From Candidatus Babeliales bacterium (GTDB lineage Bacteria; Babelota; Babeliae; Babelales; JACPOV01), in contig DATALT010000001.1 of the NCBI GenBank assembly GCA_036260945.1, positions 32,110 through 96,109 of the forward strand: a stretch of 64,000 bases of DNA, given 5' to 3'. The notes under the pieces were generated by a model. It saw only the letters and a program-made list of their open reading frames with translations, searched no databases and was not told where the DNA came from. Position 1 is the first letter of the stretch. The number at the start of each line of letters is the position of its first letter. Positions 1 through 10,176 of this stretch are shown in pieces. A program made the position numbers and the translations under genes.

Positions 1-108
1 TTAAAATATTTAGATGTTTCTGGCAACAAAGAAATTAAGATTTTGCCAGACTGGACTACGAAAATAGAAATCGAAGCTGATAAGAGATTAAAATCAAACA
101 AAAAATAA
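1..108 (+). CDS. C-terminal end of a leucine-rich-repeat protein (partial)
   Basis: The open frame enters from the left edge and stops at TAA 106-108, leaving 35 residues. The visible start, LKYLDVSGNKEIKILP, fits a leucine-rich repeat (LxxLDVSGNxxIxxLP). A lysine-rich tail follows. LRR proteins usually mediate protein-protein contacts, and in host-associated bacteria they are often secreted. The function here cannot be read from one repeat. Nothing shows whether the missing part has a signal peptide or an effector domain. Confidence 0.6.
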   Translation, partial: LKYLDVSGNKEIKILPDWTTKIEIEADKRLKSNKK

Positions 109-256
109 TATAAACTATGCCCTCACGCAAATACTTTTTGCATACTTAGATAAAAAAATTGTCCAGCATTAAATTTGACTATTTGTAATAACAATGTATT
201 ATTATTAATGGATGCGGCATCTTTGCTTAGCGTTATTAATTAACATGGGGGTTATT

Positions 257-778
257 ATGAATAAAAAAATGAATTTCTCAGTGCTTACTCTCACTCTCCT
301 TTTTATGGCGACGCACGGGCAAGCTTCTTGGTACGACTCCTTTACTCCAGTATTACCTCATTTTCCGTTTTATTCTTCTTCACTATTGACTGTATGTGAT
401 ATTGCCCGAGATAAAATAGTTTCTGCAGTTCAGCATCCTGCCGCTGGGTGGATTGCCGCTGGTCTAGCGGCTGCGAGCGCTGGCTATTTTGGTTTCAAGT
501 ATGGCCAAAAAAGTATTAATCCACAGATAGAGTCGTTAAAAACAAGTTTAGACGATGCACTAATAGATCGAGAAGTTGATCTGGCTATTCTCAAAAGAGA
601 AGGCGAGAAAAAGCTCGCTGAGCAACGACAGCGATTCCAAAAGTCATACGATAACCAAGAGTGGATTTATAAATTTAAAATCGCGCTGATTACTGATAGG
701 TATGCAAGGAATCAATCTGAGAATACAAATTTAAAGGAAATGCTTCAAAAAAAAGACCTGTGCATTAAAAGATCTTAA
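257..778 (+). CDS. Exported coiled-coil protein, reading frame broken near its C-terminus
   Basis: I chose ATG 257 because it starts a clear signal peptide (MNKKMNFSVLTLTLLFMATHGQA) and follows GGGGGTTATT. A GA-rich hydrophobic stretch (AGWIAAGLAAASAGYFGF) looks like a membrane segment. A charged helical region rich in E, K and Q then suggests a coiled coil. The frame stops at 778, just after an A8 run (747-754). If one A is dropped, reading continues as TCALKDLNDEIKDYEKEKAQ and stays helical up to TAG 939-941, reaching 41 bases into the end of polA on the other strand. The product may therefore be truncated, or the A8 run may be a sequencing error. I recognise no family. Confidence 0.6.
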   Translation: MNKKMNFSVLTLTLLFMATHGQASWYDSFTPVLPHFPFYSSSLLTVCDIARDKIVSAVQHPAAGWIAAGLAAASAGYFGFKYGQKSINPQIESLKTSLDDALIDREVDLAILKREGEKKLAEQRQRFQKSYDNQEWIYKFKIALITDRYARNQSENTNLKEMLQKKDLCIKRS

Positions 779-900
779 CGATGAAATCAAAGATTACGAA
801 AAAGAAAAAGCGCAGATTGAGAAAATTATGAATTATTCGCAAGCGCAACTATTCAAATCGGTTGGTGTTAACCAGGATGATTTAGAGAAAATGCACCAAT

Positions 901-3639
901 TTACTTTGTCACCTCAAACCAATCGTGTCCAGACCGCGTAGAAACTTCGAGTGGTACTTTCCAGAGTACCACTTTTTCTAACGTTTCCGTCACTAGTTTT
1001 TCTGTTTTTTCCAATTCTTCTTTTGGCACTGAAAGCAATAGTTCATCATGAATTTGAATGACCATTTTTGCACCGAGTTGATGCTCTTTTAATAATCGCT
1101 CAATGTGAATCATGCCCAATTTCATGAGTTCCGCCGCGGTTCCTTGCACTCGTGTATTGATCGCCATTCTTCGGGCTAAATCAAAAAGATTTTTATTTTT
1201 TTCATGAATACCTGGCAAATAGCGACGGCGTCCCCAATAGGTGGTGACGTATCCTTTTGCCTTGGTTTCTGCAACGACCGATTCCATCCATGCAGAAACT
1301 CGAGGATACTGCGCAAAATAGGTATCGATATATCGTTTTGCATCGGAGAGCGGTATTTTCAAATCTTTCGATAATCCATACGGCGTCAATCCATATAAAA
1401 TACTAAAATTTATTCGCTTACCAACTTGGCGCTGCGCATTCGTTACATCTGAACGAGCGACCCCAAAAATTTTTGAAGCAGTTTGCCGGTGAATATCGAT
1501 ATTGTGCATAAACGATTCAATCAAATTTTCATCGCGCGAAAATTCAGCTAAAACGCGCAACTCGATTTGCGAATAATCGGCAGAAAGAAAAACATGTCCC
1601 TCTGGCGCTTTGAACGCTTTCCTTATTTGTATATCGGGAAAGTTTTCAGAATCGGTAGGAATATTTTGCAAATTAGGATCGGAGCTTGAGAGCCGCCCTG
1701 TGGCTACTTGCGTTTGGCTGAATGTGCTGTGAATTCTTCCCGTTTTGGGATTAATATATGCGGGAAGTGCGTCGATATAGGTGCTTTTTAATTTAAAAAG
1801 TTCCCGATATTTTGCAATAAGGCCCGGAACTGGATGCAACAATGCAAGTTCTTCAAGCACTTCTTGATCGGTTGAATAGCCAGTTTTTCCGGTCGTCTTT
1901 TTTTTTGGCGGAAGTTTTAAATGTTCAAAAAGAAGGATACCCAGCTGTTTTGGGGAATTGAGATTTATATCTTTAAATTCATCGCCAACTAAAGAAATAA
2001 TTTTTTCTTCTAAATCTTTTAAATCTTTTGAAGCATGTTCATCAAGTTCTGCAATAACTTTTAAATCAAGCTCGATACCAACTTTTTCCATATCGGTGAG
2101 TACTTGCACGAGAGGAAGTTCGATCTCATGATAAAGTTTTTCCATTTCTTTTTCTTGCAACTTATGTTCGAGCAATGCGGTCAGCTGAAGGGTTTGGTGC
2201 GCATCTGCTGCGCCGTATTCGGTTGCTAATTTCAGTGGTACTTGAGGAAATATTTTGTATCCATTATTCGTGACGACGTCTGCAAAAGAAAGCATCGGCT
2301 CGTTAAGAAAATGCTCTGATAAATATTTTAATCCGATGCGTTGCCAATCTTCGGTTATCAAATGAGCAGCAACTAGTGTATCGATTACTAAACCGCGCAC
2401 ATCGATTCCAGCATTGAAAAAAACCTGAAGATCAAACTTTGCGTGATGCATAATTTTTTTTATTGTTTCATCTTCGAGCAGCGGTTTGAGCACAGAAAAA
2501 ATTTCTTCTTTGCTCAGCTGTGTTTCAGTTGTTTGATGCGCATACGGAATATAGTATGCAGTTCCTTTTTGGACGCATACCGAAAATCCGCACATATATC
2601 CTTGCATTGGCAAAAGACCGGCGCCTTCAGTATCGATCGATACGATCCGCTTTGCTTTAATTAAATTCGCAATTTCATCGAGTTGCTCACGCGTTGTGAC
2701 CGTAATGAAATTATATTTTTCTGCATTAGAGAGTGCAGTTTTTTGTTGTTGGTAGGCAGGAACTCCTCCTTCAGATTTAATTTCTTTGATGAGGCTATTG
2801 AAGTTCAACTCTTGAAAAAATGGTAATGCTTTTTGCCAATTATTCGCATCATACTTCCATTCGCTCAGGCTGGTATGCAGAGGAATATAATGCAATTTAA
2901 AAAGCTTTTCACTCAAGAAAGCGTTTTCTTTACTTTGCTCAAGCAGTTGGCGGGTGCGCTCTTTTGGCACACGCTCAAGATGCGCGTAAAGATCTTCAAG
3001 TGAATCGAACATCGTTACTAACTCGGTGGCACCTTTTTCCCCAATTCCTTTCACGCCCGGAATATTATCGGAGGAATCGCCAAGGATAGCAAAATAAAAA
3101 GGGAGTTTTTCTACTGGAAAACCCATTTTTGCTTCAAATGCGGGCCGATCGATAACGATATCTTTAAACGGATCGAAAATGAGGATAGATTCATCAATCG
3201 TTTGGCCCATATCTTTATCGGATGTTACTAGCACGATTTTGACGCCACTATTTTTTAATTCTTGTGCAATCGAGTACATCAAATCATCCGCTTCGACGCC
3301 AGTTTGTTGGCATTGGCCCATGCCGATGATTTCAGCAAATTGCTGAATAAGTTCTTTTTGGCTTGATAAATCGGTGGGGGCGGCTTGTCGCGTTGCTTTA
3401 TATTCAGGATACTGTTCATGCCGGATCGTTTTGCCACGGCTATCCCAAACTAAACTCAAATATTCTGGCTTAAACGTATCGCTTAACTTTTTGAGCATGC
3501 GACAGAATCCAAATACTGCCTGCACTGGAACCCCTGTGATGGTATGAAGAGGACGCATACTATAATAAGCGCGATACAGAAACGACGAACCATCAATTAA
3601 AAATAATGTTTTTTTAGGGTCGAAGGGTGATTGTGTCAA
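901..3639 (-). CDS. polA: DNA polymerase I
   Basis: This is a full-length (912 aa) three-domain enzyme for Okazaki-fragment processing and repair synthesis. The N-terminal 5'-3' exonuclease begins FLIDGSSFLYRAYYSM. The 3'-5' exonuclease keeps its acidic residues (SIDTEG, AKFD, YGAADAH), so proofreading looks intact. The polymerase domain has motif A (DYSQIELRVLAE), motif B (RQVGKRINFSILYG) and motif C (QIHDELL). The start is TTG at 3639, with AAGGA about 7-8 bases upstream. No in-frame ATG lies closer to the conserved N-terminus. The 3' end meets the frameshifted continuation of the convergent coiled-coil gene. Confidence 0.97.
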   Translation of the reverse strand: MTQSPFDPKKTLFLIDGSSFLYRAYYSMRPLHTITGVPVQAVFGFCRMLKKLSDTFKPEYLSLVWDSRGKTIRHEQYPEYKATRQAAPTDLSSQKELIQQFAEIIGMGQCQQTGVEADDLMYSIAQELKNSGVKIVLVTSDKDMGQTIDESILIFDPFKDIVIDRPAFEAKMGFPVEKLPFYFAILGDSSDNIPGVKGIGEKGATELVTMFDSLEDLYAHLERVPKERTRQLLEQSKENAFLSEKLFKLHYIPLHTSLSEWKYDANNWQKALPFFQELNFNSLIKEIKSEGGVPAYQQQKTALSNAEKYNFITVTTREQLDEIANLIKAKRIVSIDTEGAGLLPMQGYMCGFSVCVQKGTAYYIPYAHQTTETQLSKEEIFSVLKPLLEDETIKKIMHHAKFDLQVFFNAGIDVRGLVIDTLVAAHLITEDWQRIGLKYLSEHFLNEPMLSFADVVTNNGYKIFPQVPLKLATEYGAADAHQTLQLTALLEHKLQEKEMEKLYHEIELPLVQVLTDMEKVGIELDLKVIAELDEHASKDLKDLEEKIISLVGDEFKDINLNSPKQLGILLFEHLKLPPKKKTTGKTGYSTDQEVLEELALLHPVPGLIAKYRELFKLKSTYIDALPAYINPKTGRIHSTFSQTQVATGRLSSSDPNLQNIPTDSENFPDIQIRKAFKAPEGHVFLSADYSQIELRVLAEFSRDENLIESFMHNIDIHRQTASKIFGVARSDVTNAQRQVGKRINFSILYGLTPYGLSKDLKIPLSDAKRYIDTYFAQYPRVSAWMESVVAETKAKGYVTTYWGRRRYLPGIHEKNKNLFDLARRMAINTRVQGTAAELMKLGMIHIERLLKEHQLGAKMVIQIHDELLLSVPKEELEKTEKLVTETLEKVVLWKVPLEVSTRSGHDWFEVTK

Positions 3640-3696
3640 AAGAAATTTCCTTCAAAAGCGTTTATTTTTGACTATAGCCCAAATCGAAGGAATTTT

Positions 3697-4347
3697 CTAC
3701 GCGCGTCGCTTTTCGCGATTATCCTGCCAAATCATCAAGCACGCATACGCGCTCAGTCCTGCGGCAAAGAAGCACCATACTGAAATAAATGCATAATGAT
3801 AAAGAAGATAGGCGATCGCGTACGATACAATAACTAAAATCCCAAAAAACTGCCCTATGCGACGCGGTGCGATCAAAAAGGGCAAGAAAGTAGCCATTAG
3901 ATAAGCAAGTGAGCTTAAGACGCCATAATGTTGAGTATAATCAAAACGATAAACAATATGATGTTGCTCAATAACGAGGGCAAAAGGAGTCGTGAGCAAA
4001 TAATAGCCAAAGAATGTGCTCACCATAAAGCCCCAAATAACGAGCAGCGTAGAAAATATATTTTTGATGCGGTGATAGAAAATGTGCACTGCCAACGGAA
4101 TCCATAAAGGCCATATAATAAAGGCAAAAAATAGAAATACATATGCTGCAGGATATTGTAAGGATTGTAGGGAGGGTCGACCAATAGTGAGCCAAACTAC
4201 ACCCTCGGCGGCCTGTTGAAGTGCAAAAAAAATCGGAATACATCCTAACATTCGTTGTGATTTATGGTGAGCCAGGCGGAAGGCAGCTAGACCTATGAGG
4301 GCAAGAATCCCACTCATTCCAAAGCTGGCGGTAGCTGAAAAACACAT
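3697..4347 (-). CDS. DUF6629-like multi-pass membrane protein
   Basis: The 216-aa protein begins MCFSATASFGMSG, the N-terminal signature I associate with the DUF6629 family, and is hydrophobic throughout with about six or seven predicted membrane spans. A GGGAG ribosome site lies about 5 bases before ATG 4347. The family has no assigned biochemical function. The gene lies upstream of polA on the same strand with a 57-base gap. A charged tail (WQDNREKRRA) probably faces the cytoplasm. Confidence 0.7.
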   Translation of the reverse strand: MCFSATASFGMSGILALIGLAAFRLAHHKSQRMLGCIPIFFALQQAAEGVVWLTIGRPSLQSLQYPAAYVFLFFAFIIWPLWIPLAVHIFYHRIKNIFSTLLVIWGFMVSTFFGYYLLTTPFALVIEQHHIVYRFDYTQHYGVLSSLAYLMATFLPFLIAPRRIGQFFGILVIVSYAIAYLLYHYAFISVWCFFAAGLSAYACLMIWQDNREKRRA

Positions 4348-4495
4348 ACGAACTCCCTTTTTTTTGGTGCAGACACATTAAGCTTTAACCTATCGGAAGT
4401 GCATCCCAGAATTAAAGGATTGTCTCTGACAAATGCTCTAACAATTGATACAATGGGTAAGAATGAAGTAGTTTAAGAGCAAAAAGGTGTTAAGT

Positions 4496-4822
4496 ATGCG
4501 TATTTTTGCTCTCCTCGTGTTGTTGATTTGCTCACTTAATGTTCTTTCTCGGCCCAATTACTATTTAGAGAAAGAAAAAGCCGTTATCGCGCTCAAGCTT
4601 TTACAGGCAAAATGCCAGTATATTGCGGAGCATTTAAGCGAATTAAAGAAAGAGAAGGGAAGTGCTCAAGAACGGGCTGGGATTGCCGATATGATAAAAA
4701 AAGATGAAGAGATGTATGACAAGGTTGGTAAAAAACTTATTAAGGCAATTAATTTGCTCAGTGTTGCCGAGCCCAAGATGAGAGCCTTGAAAAAAATAAG
4801 CAAGTTAGCTAAAGAACTATAA
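4496..4822 (+). CDS. Small exported helical protein
   Basis: ATG 4496 is preceded by AAAAAGG and begins a signal peptide (MRIFALLVLLICSLNVLS). The mature part, about 90 residues, is charged and helix-prone (YYLEKEKAVIALKLLQAKCQY, then several K/E-rich stretches), with no membrane segment. A GTG three codons upstream would only lengthen the leader. It lies 17 bases before the ABC-F gene on the same strand and may be co-transcribed with it. I recognise no family. Confidence 0.6.
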   Translation: MRIFALLVLLICSLNVLSRPNYYLEKEKAVIALKLLQAKCQYIAEHLSELKKEKGSAQERAGIADMIKKDEEMYDKVGKKLIKAINLLSVAEPKMRALKKISKLAKEL

Positions 4823-4839
4823 ATCCTTAAGGTATACTC

Positions 4840-6741
4840 GTGATTATTATTCGTGATGCGCAGCTGCAATTAGGCGAACACACCATATTTCGTGAATTGA
4901 ACGCCACATTTCAATCTCATCAAAAAGTGGGCCTCGTTGGGCGAAATGGGGCTGGTAAATCCACATTGCTTAAAATTATTGCCGGCCTTCAACAATTTAC
5001 CGATGGCGCACTTTCTCTGGATAAGCAGCAAAAAATTGCATACATGCCGCAAGAGCTCGTTATGCAATCGGATAAAAATGTTTTTGACGAAGCATTCTCT
5101 GTTTTTGAACGGTACACCCAGCTTGAAAAAAGAATGAAAGAGCTCGAAGATTTATTAGCATCGCAGGAAAATGATGATGCCGCAGATTCGATTGAAGAAT
5201 ATGTAGGTGTACAGGAGCAGCTTGCGCATTTTGATAGGGTTAATGCTGAACGTAAAACGATTGAGATCTTGCTGGGGTTAGGATTTAAGAAAGAAAAATT
5301 TGAACTGCCCGTAAGCACGTTAAGCGTGGGCTGGAAAATGCGCGTACTTCTAGCAAAACTCCTTTTGCAGGAAGCGGATTTTTATCTTTTTGATGAGCCA
5401 ACAAACCATTTGGATATTGTTGCAAAAGAATGGTTTTTCAATTTTTTAAAAAATGGCTCGTTTGGGTATTTACTCGTAACCCATGATCGATACTTTCTGG
5501 AACATTGCTGCCCTCAAATTTTTGAACTCGAACTGGGACGTGGAACGCTTTATAGTGGTAATTTAACGTATTATTTAGCCCAAAAAGAAGAACGTCGTTT
5601 ACAAGCAATTACCAAGCGCGACCGCCAGGAAAAAGAGATTTCAAAGAAAGAGGATTGGGCGCAACGCTGGGGAACAAAAGCGACTAAAGCAAAAATGGCG
5701 CAAAATATGCTTCGCCAAGTTGACAGAATCAAAGAAGAACTCGTTGAAATTGAGCCACTTTTACCTTCAATACATTTAAAATTTCCTGAAACGGCACAAT
5801 CCGGAAAAATCGTGCTGACAGTGAAAAATGTTCAGCATTCCTTTGATAATAAACAGCTTTTTAAAAACGTTTCATGCGAAATTGGCCGCGGAGAAAAAGT
5901 CGCTTTAATTGCACCAAACGGCGTTGGTAAAACTACTCTTTTTGAATTGGTTCACGAAAAATTACCGCTGCAAAATGGGTCTATTGAATTTGGGCATAAC
6001 GTCGCCCCAGCATTTTTCGAGCAGGACCAAACGCGGATTTTAAATCCTAAATTGACCGTTTTTGAAGAGGTACAAGAATCGTCTCCAACAATTTCTGAGC
6101 AGATAGTTCGCTCTTTTTTGGGATCGTTTTTATTTTCTGGTGATGATGTTAAGAAAAAAATTGGAGTGTTGAGCGGTGGCGAGCGAAATCGCGTTGCAAT
6201 GGTTAAAGTACTTCTCAAGAGAGCTAATTTTTTACTTCTTGATGAACCCACAAACCATCTTGATATGTACGCGCAGGATATTTTATTGCAAGCGCTCCAG
6301 CAATATACCGGAACGATTTTGATGGTATGCCATGATCACGATTTTATTCAAAAATTGGCAACTCGCATTTTAGAGCTGACCCCGACCGGATTGAATAGCT
6401 ATAATGGCGATTATGAATCGTATCTTTATGCAAAAAAACATATGCAAAATAATTTGGAAGAAAAAGCGAGCACTCCCGCACCAAAAAAAGCTGAAGAGTC
6501 AGAACGGCAGCCAAGAAATTCTGAAAATAAAGATCTTTTTGCTCTTCGTAAGCAAGTTTCACAGCTTGAATCAAAAATATTTAAATTAGAACAGGAGATG
6601 AAAAAACTGACCGAGCAGTTTGCTCATTTGCAATACGGCTCAGATGGTTACCAGAAAGCTGAAAAGAAATTTAAAGAAACACAGAACGAATTGAGCGTCC
6701 GACTTTCCGAGTGGGAGCAGCTGCTTAAAGAATTACATTAA
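4840..6741 (+). CDS. ABC-F family ATPase (Uup/YheS-like)
   Basis: This soluble protein has two ATP-binding cassettes and no membrane domain. ABC-F proteins act on the ribosome as translation factors or protection proteins. Cassette 1 has Walker A GRNGAGKST, an atypical signature LSVGWKMR and Walker B FYLFDEPTNHLD. Cassette 2 has APNGVGKTT, LSGGERNR and LLLDEPTNHLD. The linker between them is charged, and the C-terminus (about residues 545-633) is a coiled coil as in Uup/YheS. The start is GTG 4840 after TTAAGG. The last 9 bases overlap the convergent metallopeptidase gene. The exact subfamily is not resolved. Confidence 0.9.
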   Translation: MIIIRDAQLQLGEHTIFRELNATFQSHQKVGLVGRNGAGKSTLLKIIAGLQQFTDGALSLDKQQKIAYMPQELVMQSDKNVFDEAFSVFERYTQLEKRMKELEDLLASQENDDAADSIEEYVGVQEQLAHFDRVNAERKTIEILLGLGFKKEKFELPVSTLSVGWKMRVLLAKLLLQEADFYLFDEPTNHLDIVAKEWFFNFLKNGSFGYLLVTHDRYFLEHCCPQIFELELGRGTLYSGNLTYYLAQKEERRLQAITKRDRQEKEISKKEDWAQRWGTKATKAKMAQNMLRQVDRIKEELVEIEPLLPSIHLKFPETAQSGKIVLTVKNVQHSFDNKQLFKNVSCEIGRGEKVALIAPNGVGKTTLFELVHEKLPLQNGSIEFGHNVAPAFFEQDQTRILNPKLTVFEEVQESSPTISEQIVRSFLGSFLFSGDDVKKKIGVLSGGERNRVAMVKVLLKRANFLLLDEPTNHLDMYAQDILLQALQQYTGTILMVCHDHDFIQKLATRILELTPTGLNSYNGDYESYLYAKKHMQNNLEEKASTPAPKKAEESERQPRNSENKDLFALRKQVSQLESKIFKLEQEMKKLTEQFAHLQYGSDGYQKAEKKFKETQNELSVRLSEWEQLLKELH

Positions 6742-7758
6742 ATAGCAGCTATCTTTTTTGCCTATTTCTAGCTCAAGTAGTCCGCGAACCATTTTGGCGT
6801 TAAGATGCCGCATTGCCATTAATGGATAATCCGATTTGGGTTTCTTTGTTAAAAATGGAGTTATTGAAGAAAGGTATTCATCATCTAGTGACTGACGTAT
6901 TGTGGCTGGCAATTTTGAAGCGATAGAAGCTTCACTTATAGTTTCATTAGAATTTGCAAATTTTTTTAAACAGTTAAGTGTAGATTCTACTGCGCGGGCT
7001 GATGACACACTTTCGGCAGCAGCAAATAGATCTGCTTCATATTCGTGCAATATGTTCAATGTCGTTCTATTGCATTTAGGAAGTTTGGAAATTATATAAT
7101 TGGTTTCTTGAGCATGTTTTCTTTTGGCATGTGCAAATTCATGAAACATGCAGCCACTTTTTTGTGTATCTGTTTCACAGCACAAATAAAAAAGTGGACC
7201 GACGGTAATATCAATTGTTTTTGTGCTTACGCTTTGTTGAGGGGTTATGCTGGCAACTACTTCAACTTCTGGTGAATAAGCGATATTTATGGGTACGTCT
7301 TTAAACCATTCATCTTGTTTAATGAGCTTAGTTATAAGGTTTCTTGTGGTTTTAGGTAACATTTTATCTGAAAATGCAATTTCAGCTTGGGGAAAGGTTA
7401 ATAACTTCGATGACGGTAGATGATCTAATATCTTTTTTGCTTCATGTGCGCTGCACCCCTTTTCCTGTGCGATAAAATTAATTTTTTTTGTCTCGAAAAA
7501 TTTTTCAAGAAAACTCTCAGTATTCAGACCATTTTTTGAGAGTACGCGATGCAGGCGTTTAATTTTTTTATTTTCATTAATCCCTTGAGTAATTTCTTGC
7601 ATAAAAGAGTAGGGATTTTCAGCATTCGTGCTTTGAATTGCTGAGTGAAATAAATGTTCTTCATTTAAAGAATTTGACTTATTGTAAGACGAAATTTCCA
7701 TGGCTAATGCGCTCATGGTGAAAAGCATTGGATAAAAGAAAGGAAATAGTTTTTTCAT
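6733..7758 (-). CDS. Secreted M48-like zinc metallopeptidase
   Basis: ATG 7758 gives a signal peptide (MKKLFPFFYPMLFTMSALAM-E). A TTG 19 codons upstream is open but would bury it. HEFAH (residues 206-210) is the HExxH zinc site. HEYEAD (238-243) supplies the downstream glutamate and the ExxAD arrangement of M48-type peptidases. The protein has no multi-pass membrane region, so it looks like a periplasmic or secreted protease, not HtpX or Ste24. The first ~150 residues are lineage-specific and charged. Its substrate is unknown. Confidence 0.75.
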   Translation of the reverse strand: MKKLFPFFYPMLFTMSALAMEISSYNKSNSLNEEHLFHSAIQSTNAENPYSFMQEITQGINENKKIKRLHRVLSKNGLNTESFLEKFFETKKINFIAQEKGCSAHEAKKILDHLPSSKLLTFPQAEIAFSDKMLPKTTRNLITKLIKQDEWFKDVPINIAYSPEVEVVASITPQQSVSTKTIDITVGPLFYLCCETDTQKSGCMFHEFAHAKRKHAQETNYIISKLPKCNRTTLNILHEYEADLFAAAESVSSARAVESTLNCLKKFANSNETISEASIASKLPATIRQSLDDEYLSSITPFLTKKPKSDYPLMAMRHLNAKMVRGLLELEIGKKDSCYLM

Positions 7759-7827
7759 TTGAATCAAAAAAAAGCTCAGAATAATAGTAAGAATCGGCTG
7801 CTTGTAAGTATACAACGATTAAACGTT

Positions 7828-9633
7828 TTATTCCAATGTGACGGTGCCATGAATTAATTGCTGATAATAGGTTGAGCGCTTTAGCAGTTCATCATGCGAG
7901 TAGAAAATGAGATCTCTTTCTTGTGCAATTAATGAAAAATCTAAAATGCCAATCGCTTTTTCAATGGTTTTTATGCGATGTGCAATTACTATAGTGAGTG
8001 CATTAAAAGCAAGCTCCAGAATCATTGCAGTAATTGCTTGTTCGCTCACTTCGTCAAGGCTACTTGTTGGTTCATCGATTAAAATGAGTGCCGGTTTATA
8101 GGCGTTTGCTCTTAAATAAAGGCTTGCAAAGTTTAAGCGTTGTCGCTGGCCGCCAGAAATAGTAAGCCCGCCTTCGCCAATGAGCGTATCGAGTCCATTT
8201 TTTGATTCGAAAATAGTCCATAAGCCTACACGGCTCAAAATATCAATTAGGTATTCATCGGTATACGTATTCAGTTTATCTTCTGGTAGTCCAAACAATA
8301 AATTATAGCGGAGCGAGCCACGCAAGCTTGAAGCTACTTGTCCTTGCATTGCAATAAGGGAACGGCGCATATAATCATCGATCGCATAGATATCAATCCC
8401 ATCAATAAGAACGCTGCCTGTTAATGGGTTCAGCTGCCCACCTAAAATAGAAATGAGCGTGCTCTTACCAACCCCAGAGGGCCCAATAACACCATAAAGT
8501 TTTGATATTTGCGCTGAATTAACAAAGAGCGATAAATTGTGATGATCAAAAATACTATTTTGATCGGTATACCAAAATGAAATATCGTTGGCGACGACCG
8601 AAATGGTAGAAGTTGATGCAACTGGCGGAATCATTTCTTCATCAGATTCTTGAAGAACAGGGTAACTCTGTTTGCCAAACGTTGGCAGGAAAGCAAAAAG
8701 ATCTTTTATGCGAGTGAGCGATCGTGTCATGGTGCGGATGGGGCGCTCGAGGCTGATGATGCCGTAGGTACCCTGAATGTACATTACCATCAAAGCGATA
8801 CCATCAATTGCGGTTAAATTACCGTGATGAATGTTACCAAGAATATAAGTGCCAAGTAAAAAAACGGTAAATAAATACATAATTTTAATAATTGACCACA
8901 TCGTGATATTTGCATTCCAGAGACTGCGTTCTTGGCCAAAAAGTTTTGCATCGGTCAGTCTCAGCTGATGATTAATTTCGTTGCTTGCAAAATAGGAACG
9001 GATGAGATTGATTTGAGATAAATTTTCTTGGCCCATAGCTTTAACAGCGTCATCGGCATCAATCAGCGTTCGTTCGCGCGGAATAATAAAATAGCGAGAA
9101 AGCCCTAAATTGAATGCGAGAATTACTGCCAACAAACCTAAAAGCACAAAACCGAGCCATAAACTTTCATACATCAACGATATAAGAGCAGTAACGATAC
9201 CAGCCGCATAACCCAAAATGTCTATAAGCACGGAATCAAGGAAGTTTTCATACGCACGGGACGCGCGATCAATTTTTCCTAAAACAGCGCCCGTTTCACG
9301 GTGCGCGTGATACATAGGATCTACCTGCAAAAGGAACTGATGCGCATTAAAATGGACACTATGAATACAGCGCAATTGGAGCGTTGAGTTCAATTTACGA
9401 ACGAAATCCTGAAAAACTATTGAGCTAAGCCACGCGATCGAAAAATAAGCAAAATAATCATAGCGTTTTGCGGTGAACACCCATCCCAAAATAATGGGAC
9501 TTACGGTATCAAAAATGTTTATGCACGCTTCACCAGCAGCAATAAGAAAGACGCGCCATTTTTGGAGCCAAATAATGTGCCACCATGGTTTTTCAAAGTC
9601 CACATGGATAATTGGCGATTTTGTGCGCGGCAT
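7828..9633 (-). CDS. ABC exporter half-transporter (permease fused to ATPase)
   Basis: The N-terminal ~330 residues form a six-span ABC transporter membrane domain. The C-terminal cassette has Walker A GPSGVGKST, signature ISGGQRQR, Walker B ALILIDEPTSSLD and H-loop IVIAHR. The 601-aa length matches MsbA/lipid or peptide exporters that work as homodimers. A GGAG site sits 5 bases before ATG 9633. No substrate gene lies beside it. The metallopeptidase follows downstream on the same strand, but nothing shows a functional link. Confidence 0.9.
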   Translation of the reverse strand: MPRTKSPIIHVDFEKPWWHIIWLQKWRVFLIAAGEACINIFDTVSPIILGWVFTAKRYDYFAYFSIAWLSSIVFQDFVRKLNSTLQLRCIHSVHFNAHQFLLQVDPMYHAHRETGAVLGKIDRASRAYENFLDSVLIDILGYAAGIVTALISLMYESLWLGFVLLGLLAVILAFNLGLSRYFIIPRERTLIDADDAVKAMGQENLSQINLIRSYFASNEINHQLRLTDAKLFGQERSLWNANITMWSIIKIMYLFTVFLLGTYILGNIHHGNLTAIDGIALMVMYIQGTYGIISLERPIRTMTRSLTRIKDLFAFLPTFGKQSYPVLQESDEEMIPPVASTSTISVVANDISFWYTDQNSIFDHHNLSLFVNSAQISKLYGVIGPSGVGKSTLISILGGQLNPLTGSVLIDGIDIYAIDDYMRRSLIAMQGQVASSLRGSLRYNLLFGLPEDKLNTYTDEYLIDILSRVGLWTIFESKNGLDTLIGEGGLTISGGQRQRLNFASLYLRANAYKPALILIDEPTSSLDEVSEQAITAMILELAFNALTIVIAHRIKTIEKAIGILDFSLIAQERDLIFYSHDELLKRSTYYQQLIHGTVTLE

Positions 9634-9705
9634 AAACGCTCCTTTTATTTTTTTGAAACGTTTGCAGTATACGAAAAAAGGAAATTAAACCGCAATTTTT
9701 TAATA

Positions 9706-10176
9706 TTACTCGGAGAAAAAAGGGCATCGCATCTGACCCATGGTATCCTTCGCTTGATTTAATTGCGCATTATTGAGAACGTTTAATTTTTTCAGAGCTT
9801 CTTGATGTTCGATGATGAACTTGCAACCGGATGGGGAGTTTTTTTCAAAACAGGCTTTTCGTTCTTTTAAATACTTTTCTATTAATTGCTTTTCCCGATT
9901 GTATTTTTGGGCTTTCTGCAGTTGAAGATAAAGTCCTGCGGCAATTTGTGGATGCTGGCCATTAATTTTTTTCATGAGGCCCGGCTCTTTTTCTACTTGT
10001 TTGCAGGCCTGAAAATCACCATGCAAACATTCTTTTACACAATATTTTCCATAGTCAGTTAGGCCGTTTAACTGATTTATTTCTAGCGGATTGATATTTT
10101 TTTCTGGCTTATTGGTGCCCATTGCCAATGCTTGGAAGGTTGGGACAAGAAAAAGAGCTAAGAGCTTAATATGCAT
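9706..10176 (-). CDS. Small exported protein, cysteine-containing
   Basis: This 156-aa protein has a signal peptide (MHIKLLALFLVPTFQALAM) and AAGGA 6 bases before ATG 10176. The mature region has several cysteines in short motifs (YCVKECLHGDFQACK, ERKACF, SGCKF), which suggests disulfides in the periplasm or outside the cell. It lacks recognisable domains. The CLHGDFQAC spacing faintly resembles Sel1-type helical repeats, but I would not assign that family. Confidence 0.6.
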   Translation of the reverse strand: MHIKLLALFLVPTFQALAMGTNKPEKNINPLEINQLNGLTDYGKYCVKECLHGDFQACKQVEKEPGLMKKINGQHPQIAAGLYLQLQKAQKYNREKQLIEKYLKERKACFEKNSPSGCKFIIEHQEALKKLNVLNNAQLNQAKDTMGQMRCPFFSE

